64,000 nucleotides of DNA from Ignavibacteriales bacterium. GTDB lineage: Bacteria > Bacteroidota > Ignavibacteria > Ignavibacteriales > Melioribacteraceae. The translations under genes and the position numbers were made by a program. Location of the stretch: contig JACKAA010000003.1 in the NCBI GenBank assembly GCA_020635275.1, forward strand, positions 505,001 to 569,000. The letters run 5' to 3'. Of this stretch, positions 53,825 to 62,936 are shown piece after piece; positions within the stretch are counted from its first letter, which is position 1; every line of letters begins with the position of its first letter. The notes beneath the pieces are model-generated. The model searched no databases. It was not told the DNA's origin and worked only from the letters and a program-made list of their open reading frames with translations.

Positions 53825-54660
53825 ATTTTGCCCATATAAATTGCTATTAAGCCAAATACCATAATTATTTTAAAACCTAGACTAATATTGGAAATTTTTT
53901 CCAAATAATTTTTGTTATACAATTCTTTGAGAAAATAAACTATGGGCAAGTTGACAAAGAAAAGGACAATAATAAAATATTCAATTTGATAAAGACCGTA
54001 TATAAATGGTAAAAATGTTACAGAAATTAAAATAATTGAAGTAAGAAAAATTATTTTTTTGGATGTAGTTATTCCAAACTTAATGGGAATAGTCAAAATT
54101 CCATTTTTCTCATCACCATTAATATCTTCAATGTCTTTAACCATTTCTCTAATCAGATTAACTAAAAATGCAAAGATAGCAGGAATTATTGCATCATTAA
54201 TAATATCAACTAAAATTCCGCCATAAATAAATGCCAGAGCTGTACAAACCGCAACAATAATATTTCCAATAAAAGGAATACCCTTTGCTTTGTATGAATA
54301 TAGAAAAAGTAATATTATGGTAAATAATATTATTAAGAATGCTGGAAAAGAAATTTTCAATCCAATAATCAGAGAAAAAATGTTCATATTAATGTAAAAA
54401 TAAATAGCTTCTTTTTTTGTGATCTGATTAGACGGCAAAGGTCTCTTCGGCCTATTAATTTTATCAATTTCCAGATCAAAAATGTCATTTATAATATTTC
54501 CGCCTGCCGCCACAAAAGCTGCCGCAAAAGCTCCCAAAATTACATCCAGAGATAAATTTATTTTACCAATGCAAATAATTGATGCAACAATTACAACAGC
54601 AATTGTTATAACTAAATTTATTGGTCGAATTAATTTTAAAAATGCAGATATTTTAGTCAT
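53821..54660 (-). CDS. UbiA-family prenyltransferase, geranylgeranylglyceryl-phosphate type
   Basis: A 279-residue integral-membrane prenyltransferase with about eight helices. The first Asp-rich motif NIINDIFDLEIDKINRPKRPLPS is followed by the second, KDIEDINGDEKNG, which together bind the prenyl diphosphate and magnesium. The IDKINRPKRPLPS form is that of digeranylgeranylglyceryl-phosphate-synthase-like UbiA proteins rather than of MenA or UbiA proper. The acceptor is not known; a quinone precursor or glycerol phosphate lipid is possible. It starts 2 bases downstream of the Omp85 gene and overlaps rnhB. Confidence 0.82.
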   Translation of the reverse strand: MTKISAFLKLIRPINLVITIAVVIVASIICIGKINLSLDVILGAFAAAFVAAGGNIINDIFDLEIDKINRPKRPLPSNQITKKEAIYFYINMNIFSLIIGLKISFPAFLIILFTIILLFLYSYKAKGIPFIGNIIVAVCTALAFIYGGILVDIINDAIIPAIFAFLVNLIREMVKDIEDINGDEKNGILTIPIKFGITTSKKIIFLTSIILISVTFLPFIYGLYQIEYFIIVLFFVNLPIVYFLKELYNKNYLEKISNISLGFKIIMVFGLIAIYMGKM

Positions 54661-54662
54661 AG

Positions 54663-56411
54663 TTAAAAATCATTAAGAAGACCAAAATGAATTAAACCAT
54701 TTGATATGGAAGTTCCTTCAGCCATTGCATAACTTACTCTCATAATTCCCAAAGCTGTGTCCAGACTAATTCCCAATCCATACCCGCTATTTAAATCTGA
54801 TTGACGATTTGTATTATTGGCTAAATTTTCACTAATTAAATAGTAACCTAAATCATAAAAAGTAAAAAGATACGAAGATTGTGATAATAAAAAGCGATAC
54901 TCAAAATTTGACCAAATAATTCTGTTTCCGTAAAATTGATTTTCTCTATATCCTCTTAAGGAGTTTGTACCGCCAAGTTGAAAGAAATCACTAATATCAT
55001 AATAATCGCCAATTACTTCTTTTGCATGAACTCCAAGTGCTAAAACTTGATTTTGGAATAAAGTGTAAAAGAAACCAAATTCTAATTCATAATTATGATA
55101 TTCCAAATTATCATTTAATATACCGATTGGCAATTCATCGCTATTTATTTTTTTATTCCGGTATTTATATGTTGATGCAAAATAGATTCCACTTCTTGGA
55201 GAATAAATATCATCTCTATAATCTAATTTTAATTGAAGGCCAGTATTAAGCGATGTTGAATTCAGAATTGAATTATTTGTAATATCAATAGATGGTATTG
55301 TAGATTCTGATTCAATAATAACTGATGCAGAAATATTTTCTGTTGCTAAATATTCAATGTTTCCACCAAATATTCTTTTTACATAACTGCTATCTTGTTT
55401 ACGTTGGAAAAAATTTACATTTAGATTAAAGGGCTGATCAAAAAGCCAAGGCTCTAGATATTTTAATTCCAATTCTTGAGTTAAAGTATTTTCTTGTTTC
55501 CATCTTATTGCAGCAGCTCGGCCGGTGCCAAACAAATTCAATAAACTAATATTTACAAAACCCGTTAAATAACCTTCATCTTTTGAAGATGTGGCCGGAA
55601 CGTATCCGATAATTCCATCAAATGAATTTGTGTTTTTTTCTTCTATATTTAATTGTAAAATTCCTTCTCCAGCTGAATTAACCAAATAAGTGGGCGTTGA
55701 TATAGATTTAAAAAATCTGGTTTTGTTCAATAAAATTGGGATTTCCTCTATTCTTTCTTGTGAATAAAGTTCACCCTTTGTTAATCTTGCAGTGTTTATA
55801 ATTACATAATCTTTTGTTTTTGTATTTCCCGAAATTTCAACTTTGTCAAGTTTTCTGATCTTCTCTTTATCTATTGCTAAATAAATATCTGCAATTTTTG
55901 AACTGTCATTATTATAATTAAAAACAACTGATTTAATTTTTATACTTGCAAACGGGTAACCACTATTTTCAAGATTTTGCAAAATATTTTCAATTCTCGA
56001 CTCAATTATTTCTTTTATGAAAATCTCCCCCTTTAAAAAATCAAAGTAACTTAAAATTTCTAATGAATCATTTTGAGCTAGTGAATCAACAATTACATTT
56101 CTTATGTAAGTCGGCTTTCCTTCAATAAGATCCAAACTATAAAAAATTGAATCTTTAACATTATTTGTATCAATTGAAAAATTCAAAATTTTGAAATCAT
56201 AAAAACCTTTTTGTATAAATTCTTGACCAATGAATTTTATTATTTCATCATTACTTTTTGAAGAATTGTTATAAATGCATTCTATAAAAATCTGCTCACT
56301 TAATTCGTTGCAGCCATTAATATTATAAACATTTGTAACTTGTGAAGAAATAAATTGAGGAAAGAAAAACAATAAGGAAAATATTAATAATTTAGATTGT
56401 TGGAGAGTCAT
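54663..56411 (-). CDS. Omp85-family outer-membrane protein (BamA/TamA-like)
   Basis: A 582-residue protein with a signal peptide, POTRA-like modules (the last at about 190-260, LDKVEISGNTKTKDYVIINTARL) and a C-terminal barrel with QLGGTNSLRGYRENQFYG, the conserved Omp85 RGY motif region, and YGLGISLDTALGIMRVSYA near the end. BamA itself usually has five POTRA domains and about 800 residues, so this is a shorter paralogue such as a TamA-like or lipid-related insertase. The ATG at 56411 is preferred over a TTG one codon earlier. It overlaps the PfkB gene by 20 bases. Confidence 0.88.
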   Translation of the reverse strand: MTLQQSKLLIFSLLFFFPQFISSQVTNVYNINGCNELSEQIFIECIYNNSSKSNDEIIKFIGQEFIQKGFYDFKILNFSIDTNNVKDSIFYSLDLIEGKPTYIRNVIVDSLAQNDSLEILSYFDFLKGEIFIKEIIESRIENILQNLENSGYPFASIKIKSVVFNYNNDSSKIADIYLAIDKEKIRKLDKVEISGNTKTKDYVIINTARLTKGELYSQERIEEIPILLNKTRFFKSISTPTYLVNSAGEGILQLNIEEKNTNSFDGIIGYVPATSSKDEGYLTGFVNISLLNLFGTGRAAAIRWKQENTLTQELELKYLEPWLFDQPFNLNVNFFQRKQDSSYVKRIFGGNIEYLATENISASVIIESESTIPSIDITNNSILNSTSLNTGLQLKLDYRDDIYSPRSGIYFASTYKYRNKKINSDELPIGILNDNLEYHNYELEFGFFYTLFQNQVLALGVHAKEVIGDYYDISDFFQLGGTNSLRGYRENQFYGNRIIWSNFEYRFLLSQSSYLFTFYDLGYYLISENLANNTNRQSDLNSGYGLGISLDTALGIMRVSYAMAEGTSISNGLIHFGLLNDF

Positions 56412-57354
56412 CAATAAGTTTTATTTTCTTACCAATTTCAAAAATTTTAATTTGTTCAAGTAAATCTTGTGCATTCTTTAAACTAACTCTGCAAGTCTCC
56501 CAACTTTGAGCATTTTCAGCACCTAAAGCTGCAGCTAATTTTACAAAATCACTAAAGACTAAAGAATTTTCAAGTCCATAAATAATGCCCGATACAAAAG
56601 CATCTCCGCTTCCGGTTGAATCTTTTTCATTTATCTTGGGAGTAGAAATTTTATAATGAAAATCAGATTTTGCTGCATAAATATCTTTTTCGCCAGAAGT
56701 TAAAAATGCTAATTTAATTCCATAGTCATAAAGCTGTTTTAGTAATTCAACTATATTTTCTTCATTATTTAAATTTATAGATAAAGAAGATTTTAATTCG
56801 TTTAAATTGTTATGAACAACTGTGGGCCCTAACTTTAAAAGATTGTTGAGGTTGTCACCATAAGTATCAAGAATTGAAATTTTATCATGCTTATGGCAAA
56901 GCTCTATTCCCTTTTCAATAATTATTGAACACTCTTTATTTGGAACGCTTCCTGAAAAAACAACAATTGACGAATTAACAATGGATTTTTCAAGTTTGTC
57001 TAAAAATTGATTTATTTCGTTATCAGAAATTTCAGAGTTGATACCAAAAAATGTTTGCAATTTCTGATTTTCTTCATCAAATATTAACACAGCTTCTCGA
57101 GTTTCACTTTTGGATGAAACTATACTAAAACTTATATTCTCACTTTCAATTATTGAACGGAGTCTTTTACCATTTGCACCGCCCAAAAAGGTTAAAGCAT
57201 GATTCTGAATTCCTAGTAAATTCAACTGCCTGCTTACATTAATTCCTTTTCCGCCGGCCAAATATTCTTCTTTATAAGCTCTGTTTTTTGAATTAATTGA
57301 GTGAAAATAAAGCTTCTTTTCTAATAGCGGATTTAATGTAACTGTTAGGACCAT
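56392..57354 (-). CDS. PfkB-family sugar-phosphate kinase (1-phosphofructokinase-like)
   Basis: A 320-residue ribokinase-fold kinase. TVTLNPLLEKKLYF at the start, LAGGKGINVSRQL (PfkB signature 1) and KDSTGSGDAFVSG (signature 2, with catalytic aspartate) place it in the 1-phosphofructokinase/tagatose-6-phosphate kinase group. TVTLNPxxD is usual; here an E replaces the D. It has no phosphotransferase-system partner here. It overlaps the Omp85 gene by 20 bases and starts 6 bases before the GWxTD gene ends, so it is embedded in an envelope operon for no obvious metabolic reason. Confidence 0.87.
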   Translation of the reverse strand: MVLTVTLNPLLEKKLYFHSINSKNRAYKEEYLAGGKGINVSRQLNLLGIQNHALTFLGGANGKRLRSIIESENISFSIVSSKSETREAVLIFDEENQKLQTFFGINSEISDNEINQFLDKLEKSIVNSSIVVFSGSVPNKECSIIIEKGIELCHKHDKISILDTYGDNLNNLLKLGPTVVHNNLNELKSSLSINLNNEENIVELLKQLYDYGIKLAFLTSGEKDIYAAKSDFHYKISTPKINEKDSTGSGDAFVSGIIYGLENSLVFSDFVKLAAALGAENAQSWETCRVSLKNAQDLLEQIKIFEIGKKIKLIDDSPTI

Positions 57355-57360
57355 AATACT

Positions 57361-58629
57361 CTAAGGACGATATCTGAACCAATCACCATAAACTGGATTT
57401 TGTAATCTGTAATCGCCAAAATTTGTTTGATCAATAAAAATAAATCTTCTATTCAATACATAATAATCCCATATTTCATATGGTTTGGAATCCATTTCAT
57501 ATGGTCTTCTGGTCACTTGATCCGGAGCTCCGAGAGTGACATAAACCATTCCCATATCACTTCTCCACCCTTTAAAGTATCCTGTAAAATTTGCATTTGC
57601 ATATTCAACTCTTCTATAATATTCATTAAGAGTTTCATTTTCTACAGTGTTAGGCGAAGGATCTAATCTTTTCCAGTAATCAAGATATAATTTTAACTTT
57701 TCTGCATACTCTTCTGCATTTTCAATTTCATCTATTTCTGATGGCGTTGCAATATACTGCATTTGTTTTACTGCAAGATCTAAATCCTTTATTGATGATG
57801 GGTATCCGAAAATTTTGGAGGTAAATTTTTTACCGCTACCTTTTAACATATTTTCATCTTTATCAAGCAACCTTATTTCTAGCTGATAATCGCCTAAAGT
57901 AAAAATGATATTTCTTAACTCTTCATTAATTTCATTTTTGCCTTCGGTCAATTTAAAGTCTTTATCAGCAACGTAAAGAGGTTTTCCTTCAAAATTATTT
58001 ATTGAATATGATACTTTTATTTCTCGCGGCTGATCTGTATATATTTCATAAAAGAAAGCTAATGAGCTATCTTTTGAAGTAACTTGATTTGATATATTTG
58101 GAACTACTTTAAGACCTTCGGGTGTCTCAATAAATTCTGACACAAAAACTAAATCACTTAATTCAATAGGATCTGTATAATCCCTAACATTTATCATTTG
58201 CTCATATGTAGAATGTTTTCTTGACTCTGAATCTTCTAATTTACATACAAATTTATAACGGCCATTAGTTAAAAGAATTGATTTGTAGCTTACATTAAAA
58301 CTTGTATAAGAACTAGTCTGTTTAAAATCAGTCGTTTCTATTTTTTCATTCCAGAGTTTTTCAAATTTTAAAACATCATCGTCATCATAAATTGAAACTA
58401 CTATTGAATACTTTGCGGCATAATTATTACCCGATTTTAGAAACTGAAGATTTGAATAAGGGACTTTTATAAATACATCAATTTTTGATTTATCAGTCTC
58501 CTGACTTTTATAGCTCGCAAGATCAATATAAAATCTGGGTAAAAATTGACCCATTTCATTTCTTTGGGAATATTCAACCTGAGCAAAAGTAACTGAAGAA
58601 ATAAAAAGTAAAAAAATGATTTTTCTCAT
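57361..58629 (-). CDS. GWxTD-domain exported protein
   Basis: A 422-residue protein with a signal peptide (MRKIIFLLFISSVTFAQ), a beta-rich middle, and a C-terminal GWxTD domain: the signature reads KGWRSDMGMVYVTLGAPDQV (Ser in place of Thr), followed by YEIWDYYVLNRRFIFID. The domain occurs in the Bacteroidota-Chlorobiota-Acidobacteriota group and is not biochemically understood. It lies between rimO and the PfkB gene on the minus strand, 12 and 6 bases away. Confidence 0.88.
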   Translation of the reverse strand: MRKIIFLLFISSVTFAQVEYSQRNEMGQFLPRFYIDLASYKSQETDKSKIDVFIKVPYSNLQFLKSGNNYAAKYSIVVSIYDDDDVLKFEKLWNEKIETTDFKQTSSYTSFNVSYKSILLTNGRYKFVCKLEDSESRKHSTYEQMINVRDYTDPIELSDLVFVSEFIETPEGLKVVPNISNQVTSKDSSLAFFYEIYTDQPREIKVSYSINNFEGKPLYVADKDFKLTEGKNEINEELRNIIFTLGDYQLEIRLLDKDENMLKGSGKKFTSKIFGYPSSIKDLDLAVKQMQYIATPSEIDEIENAEEYAEKLKLYLDYWKRLDPSPNTVENETLNEYYRRVEYANANFTGYFKGWRSDMGMVYVTLGAPDQVTRRPYEMDSKPYEIWDYYVLNRRFIFIDQTNFGDYRLQNPVYGDWFRYRP

Positions 58630-58641
58630 ATTAAAAACCTT

Positions 58642-59940
58642 CTAATAACTTAATTTAGCAAATATATCATACTCATTACAATCAAAAATTTCAACGCTAT
58701 AAAATTCCCCAATTTTTAACATTTTATCATCAGCTTTAATTAAAACTTCACCATCAACTTCAGGTGCATCTCTTTCAGATCTGCCTATAAAATATTCACC
58801 TTCAATATCATCAATTATTGCTTTTATGGTTTTTCCTACTAAATTTTTATTCTTCTCATAGGAAATTTCTTTTTGCAATTCCATTAATTCATTTCTGCGT
58901 TTTTCTTTTATTTTTTTTGAAACTTTATCACCCAATATAAAACTTGGCGTATTTTCTTCCACCGAATAATCGAATACTCCAACTTTATCAAATTTTATTT
59001 CATTAAGAAATGTTTTCAATTCTTCAAATTCATTTGCTGTTTCATTTGGATAACCAATTATAAATGTTGTTCTTAATGTTAAATTTGGAATTTTTGATTG
59101 CAATTCTTTTAATAAATTAACAGTAGTATTTTTTGTAATACCTCTTCTCATCGATTTTAAAACATTATCAGAGATATGCTGAAGCGGAATATCGATATAT
59201 TTACAAATTTTTGGATTAACGGCTATTTCATCCATTAAATCTTTGGGAAAATGAGAAGGATAAGCATATAATAATCTTATCCATTCAATGCCATTAATTT
59301 TAGAAAGTTTGTTGAGAAGTTCAGCTAAATTTCTTTTTCCATAAATATCTTTTCCGTAATCAGTTGTATCTTGCCCAATTATAATTAATTCTTTAACTCC
59401 TTTTTTTGCTAAGCTCTCAGCTTCAATAATTAAATTTTCCATTGGCGTTGATTTATGCATTCCTCTCATTAATGGAATTGCACAAAATGAGCAAGGATTG
59501 TCGCATCCTTCGGAAATTTTTAGATATGCGAAATGTTTTGGTGTTGTTAATTCACGTTCACCTAAAAGCTCTTTTTTTAAGTCACCGCCAAACTCTTTAA
59601 CAATACCTTCATATTCTTCAGTGCCAAAATAAACGTCAACATCCGGAATTTCTTTAATTAAATCATTTTTAAATCTTTCAGAAAGACAGCCAGCTACAAC
59701 AACTTTTTTAACTTTACCAGATTTTTTAAGCTCAACAGCTTCCAATATTGTATTTATTGATTCTTCTTTTGCAGCATCAATAAATCCGCATGTATTAATT
59801 ATAATACTGTCAGAATCCTCTGAACTATCTGTTATTTCAAAATTATTAGCTTTTAATTGTCTTGAAAGTCTTTCTGAATCGACAACATTTTTTGAACAAC
59901 CGAGTGTAATAATTTCTATTCTATTATTTGAATTTGACAT
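58642..59940 (-). CDS. rimO: Ribosomal protein S12 methylthiotransferase
   Basis: A 432-residue radical-SAM enzyme that methylthiolates an aspartate of ribosomal protein S12. The N-terminal UPF0004 domain has the three cluster cysteines C15 (LGCSKN), C51 (TCGFID) and C85 (AGCLSE); the radical-SAM cluster is CDNPCSFC (C146, C150, C153) and a TRAM domain ends the protein (LVGKTIKAIIDD, ISV-type strands). MHKSTPMENLI and DIPLQHISDNVLKSMRRG are typical of RimO. It is 12 bases upstream of the GWxTD gene. Confidence 0.95.
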   Translation of the reverse strand: MSNSNNRIEIITLGCSKNVVDSERLSRQLKANNFEITDSSEDSDSIIINTCGFIDAAKEESINTILEAVELKKSGKVKKVVVAGCLSERFKNDLIKEIPDVDVYFGTEEYEGIVKEFGGDLKKELLGERELTTPKHFAYLKISEGCDNPCSFCAIPLMRGMHKSTPMENLIIEAESLAKKGVKELIIIGQDTTDYGKDIYGKRNLAELLNKLSKINGIEWIRLLYAYPSHFPKDLMDEIAVNPKICKYIDIPLQHISDNVLKSMRRGITKNTTVNLLKELQSKIPNLTLRTTFIIGYPNETANEFEELKTFLNEIKFDKVGVFDYSVEENTPSFILGDKVSKKIKEKRRNELMELQKEISYEKNKNLVGKTIKAIIDDIEGEYFIGRSERDAPEVDGEVLIKADDKMLKIGEFYSVEIFDCNEYDIFAKLSY

Positions 59941-59957
59941 ATATAAATTTTCTAATT

Positions 59958-61214
59958 TTACTTTAACAACAACATTTTTTTTGATTCCATAAAATTGCCA
60001 ACTGTTAATCTATAATAATAAATCCCGCTTGTATAATTTGATCCATCAAACTTAACTGCATATTTTCCCGGTTTTTGTTGTTGATTGAGTAATGTTACAA
60101 CTTCTCGACCAATTATATCATAAATAGTTAACTGTACATTAGCATTGTCATTTCCTCTAATGGCCGGAATCTGATATTTAATTTCTGTTGTCGGATTAAA
60201 GGGATTTGGATAATTCTGTTCTAAAATAAATTTATTTTGTAGGAAGTTTTTTTTTACCGAGTTAATAATGGAAGTTCTTTTGTAATAATAAAGATTTGCC
60301 GGAAAATCTAAAGTGATTCCATTGTAATTTACTTTTTCTTCGCTTAATGTATAATACCCAAAATCATCATAAGGTTTCCAGCAAACAGCTTCAGATTGCG
60401 TTTCATCAATTGAATTTACAAATGGAAGAATTTCCGGAGTGTTTAGTAATAAAGTTTCTGTAATAGATTTATCTGAATCTTTTTTCCAATAATAAATATT
60501 TCTATAAGATTTTAATATAATTTCAGTTCCATCAATAGAAATATCGCCGGCAGTAATGTAATTAAAAGGTTTTTCTTCCTCTGGATCATTTGGTAATGTA
60601 AATTCCGTAACTTTTTCAGCTAAAATATTTATTGAAGTAGATTGCGGATATTGTAATCGGTACAATCTTATTTTTGAATCTCTTTTGCCAACAATGTACA
60701 AATCTTTTGTAGCGGGATCAATCATTAAAGTTTCAGCATCTCTTGGGTCATCCGGATAATAAAATGATATTTTCTCTACATTATTTATTGTTTCATTGGC
60801 AGGAGTTTGGCCTACACTGATTGTTGGTTCTTCAAATCTATAAATATATTTTATTGTATATTGAGCTTCATTATCTCCAATATCACCAATGTATAAATAT
60901 GATTTTTCAGCATCTGGCCCGGGACCAATTGCAATATCTTCCCAATCCCTATTTTCAATATTATTTAGAGTGAATTCTCCTAAATTCTTGCCAATAGTAT
61001 CTAGTGCAAAAATTTTATTATCATTTCCGGAATCATTGTGGGTCCACAAAACGCCAATATTTTTAAAGCTTGCAACTAATCCGGAAGCTTCATCTATCTC
61101 ATTGTTTTCCACAACTCCCTTAGAAACTCGCGGTCCAAATTCTGGAGGATTATCAGCCAAAATTAACAAAGAACACGAAATCATAAATAATAAAAATTTT
61201 CTTTTTTGCATCAA
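59958..61214 (-). CDS. Type IX-secreted beta-propeller-like protein, unknown
   Basis: A 418-residue protein with a signal peptide and a C-terminal sorting domain beginning NYPNPFNPTTEI near residue 333 and ending SKKMLLLK. The body (SGLVASFKNIGVLWTHNDSGND, DWEDIAIGPGPDAEKSYLYIGDIGDN, DAETLMIDPATKDLYIVGKRD) has strands and turns like a beta-propeller. It resembles secreted proteins annotated as WD40-like or esterase-like repeats, but I see no catalytic motif. It lies between an M48 protease and rimO. Confidence 0.8.
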   Translation of the reverse strand: MMQKRKFLLFMISCSLLILADNPPEFGPRVSKGVVENNEIDEASGLVASFKNIGVLWTHNDSGNDNKIFALDTIGKNLGEFTLNNIENRDWEDIAIGPGPDAEKSYLYIGDIGDNEAQYTIKYIYRFEEPTISVGQTPANETINNVEKISFYYPDDPRDAETLMIDPATKDLYIVGKRDSKIRLYRLQYPQSTSINILAEKVTEFTLPNDPEEEKPFNYITAGDISIDGTEIILKSYRNIYYWKKDSDKSITETLLLNTPEILPFVNSIDETQSEAVCWKPYDDFGYYTLSEEKVNYNGITLDFPANLYYYKRTSIINSVKKNFLQNKFILEQNYPNPFNPTTEIKYQIPAIRGNDNANVQLTIYDIIGREVVTLLNQQQKPGKYAVKFDGSNYTSGIYYYRLTVGNFMESKKMLLLK

Positions 61215-61219
61215 ATATT

Positions 61220-62020
61220 CTACTTCTTATAATATTGCATAGCTTCAGGAACTAATTTTTTCAAATCATTAATTCTTGTTTCATTTGAAGGGTGAGTGCT
61301 TAAAAATTCAGGAGGAGCACCACCGCCTTGAGCAGCCATTCTTTTCCAAAACTCAACTGCTTCATTTGGATTATAACCTGCCATTGCCATAAAAATTAAT
61401 CCCATATGATCTGCTTCACTTTCATGTAATCTGCTGAAAGGAAGCATAACTCCAACTTGAGAACCAATTCCAAATGCGGTCATTGCTAATTGTTGAGTTA
61501 AAGCCGGTTCGCTTTCTAAAGCAGCTTGCAATCCCATACCGCCAAGTTGAACAATTAAACCTTGACTCATTCTTTCACCGCCATGTTCAGCAATTGCGTG
61601 CGCAATTTCGTGACCCATTACTGTGGCAATTCCAGCTTCATCTTTACATATTGGCACAATACCGGTATAAAAAACTACTTTTCCACCAGGCATACACCAA
61701 GCATTTACTTGGTCACTTTCAACAAGGTTGAATTCCCATGAATAACCATTTAAATGATCTGATAGATTTTTTTGAGCTAAATATTGTTCGACTGATTTTT
61801 GAATTTTAGCTCCAACATTTTTTATCATTGCAGTTTGTTTAGCATCTTTGCTTAATTTGTTTTCTTTCATGAACTGATCGTATTCTTGGAAACTTAAAGA
61901 CATCAGCTGCGAAGCAGGAATTATGCTAAGTTGTTTTCTGCCGGTAACTGGAACTGTACTGCAAGAATTTGAAAAAATTGCAGCTACTAAAAAAGTAATA
62001 AGTAAAAGTTTTCTTTTCAT
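61220..62020 (-). CDS. M48C lipoprotein metalloprotease (LoiP/YggG-like)
   Basis: A 266-residue secreted zinc peptidase. The lipobox SNSC predicts lipidation at Cys20, followed by the conserved TVPVTGRKQLSIIP. HEIAH at residues 137-141 binds zinc, with the third ligand in HESEADHMG. Relatives are periplasmic or outer-membrane quality-control proteases such as LoiP and BepA. It ends 5 bases before the type IX-secreted gene and starts 26 bases after the VOC gene. It is a different subfamily from the membrane M48 protease at 32880. Confidence 0.93.
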   Translation of the reverse strand: MKRKLLLITFLVAAIFSNSCSTVPVTGRKQLSIIPASQLMSLSFQEYDQFMKENKLSKDAKQTAMIKNVGAKIQKSVEQYLAQKNLSDHLNGYSWEFNLVESDQVNAWCMPGGKVVFYTGIVPICKDEAGIATVMGHEIAHAIAEHGGERMSQGLIVQLGGMGLQAALESEPALTQQLAMTAFGIGSQVGVMLPFSRLHESEADHMGLIFMAMAGYNPNEAVEFWKRMAAQGGGAPPEFLSTHPSNETRINDLKKLVPEAMQYYKK

Positions 62021-62046
62021 TTCATCACCTTTGATTAAAAATATTT

Positions 62047-62373
62047 TTATTTAACTTTCTGAATAAACTCTATTGGTGCGCCATTTTCTTCAATGAATGC
62101 AACTAAATATTCAGGAGATGGTTTATTTGGCTCAATTATAATTTTCTTTCCTTTAATTGATTTATATACATCACTAACTTCAAATGCAATATGCGGAATC
62201 TGTTTAACAATTGCTGGCAATTTACTTTCCGGTAAAATTCTCATCCACTCAATTTTGTATTCACTTTCTTCATATCCTGAAACATACATTTTAAATTCTT
62301 CTAAATAAACTTCATTTGGCTTTTCTTCATTTGTAGGAATTCCTAAATGATGATATTTGAGATTATTATTCAT
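62047..62373 (-). CDS. VOC-superfamily (glyoxalase-like) protein
   Basis: A 108-residue single-domain vicinal-oxygen-chelate protein. I start it at the ATG at 62373, which overlaps the stop of the upstream gene as TAATG; the open frame extends 6 codons further. Candidate metal ligands are the histidine in HHLGIPT, that in IPHIAFEV, and the glutamate in GAPIEFIQ, placed as in glyoxalase-like enzymes. The substrate is unknown. It belongs to the run of small genes between cdsA and the M48 protease. Confidence 0.78.
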   Translation of the reverse strand: MNNNLKYHHLGIPTNEEKPNEVYLEEFKMYVSGYEESEYKIEWMRILPESKLPAIVKQIPHIAFEVSDVYKSIKGKKIIIEPNKPSPEYLVAFIEENGAPIEFIQKVK

Positions 62374-62813
62374 TACTTCTTTTCTTCCCAACCAATTAAT
62401 TCACTATTCTTAAAAAAATACGTAATCTCACCATAAAACCATTGAGTAAATGTACCCCATTTTTCTTTATTCTTTGTAATTTTATCAGGCTTACCCCAAC
62501 TATCCTCTAACATTTTTTCAGACATTCCTTTCCAGATTTGACCATTAACAATTCTGCTACCTATTTCTTGTCCGTATTTTTTAATAATTTTATTTGTCTT
62601 GCAAGTTTTTATTTCTTCATCTAATTCCAATAAACGCTTTTCCAAATTACTAATGTCTTCGGTCAAATTTTCTTTTTCAGCAATTAGATCACTCTTTTGA
62701 TTGGCTAAACTATCAACTAAAAAATTATATTGTTCTTTTTCAATTTTGTTAATTGTTTGGGCAAAATTTGTATTTATATATAAAAATAAAACTATTATTA
62801 AAAATTTATACAT
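62373..62813 (-). CDS. Exported coiled-coil protein with BamE/SmpA-like tail, unknown
   Basis: A 146-residue protein with a signal peptide (MYKFLIIVLFLYINTNFAQ), a coiled coil (about residues 25-75, NQKSDLIAEKENLTEDISNLE), and a small C-terminal domain, WKGMSEKMLEDSWGKPDKI ... WGTFTQWFYGE. That tail resembles the BamE/SmpA/DUF domains that recognise outer-membrane proteins, but the match is weak. It overlaps the VOC gene by one base and is 123 bases from cdsA. Confidence 0.65.
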   Translation of the reverse strand: MYKFLIIVLFLYINTNFAQTINKIEKEQYNFLVDSLANQKSDLIAEKENLTEDISNLEKRLLELDEEIKTCKTNKIIKKYGQEIGSRIVNGQIWKGMSEKMLEDSWGKPDKITKNKEKWGTFTQWFYGEITYFFKNSELIGWEEKK

Positions 62814-62936
62814 TTAATTTCCTAATTTACTTTGAATTCATATTAACTATACTCTCAGAATTAAATTTAAAATTTTATTAAATCAAAAAGGATGGAAAAT
62901 TTAAGAGTTATAATTCTGCAATTTTAGAGGTACTTT

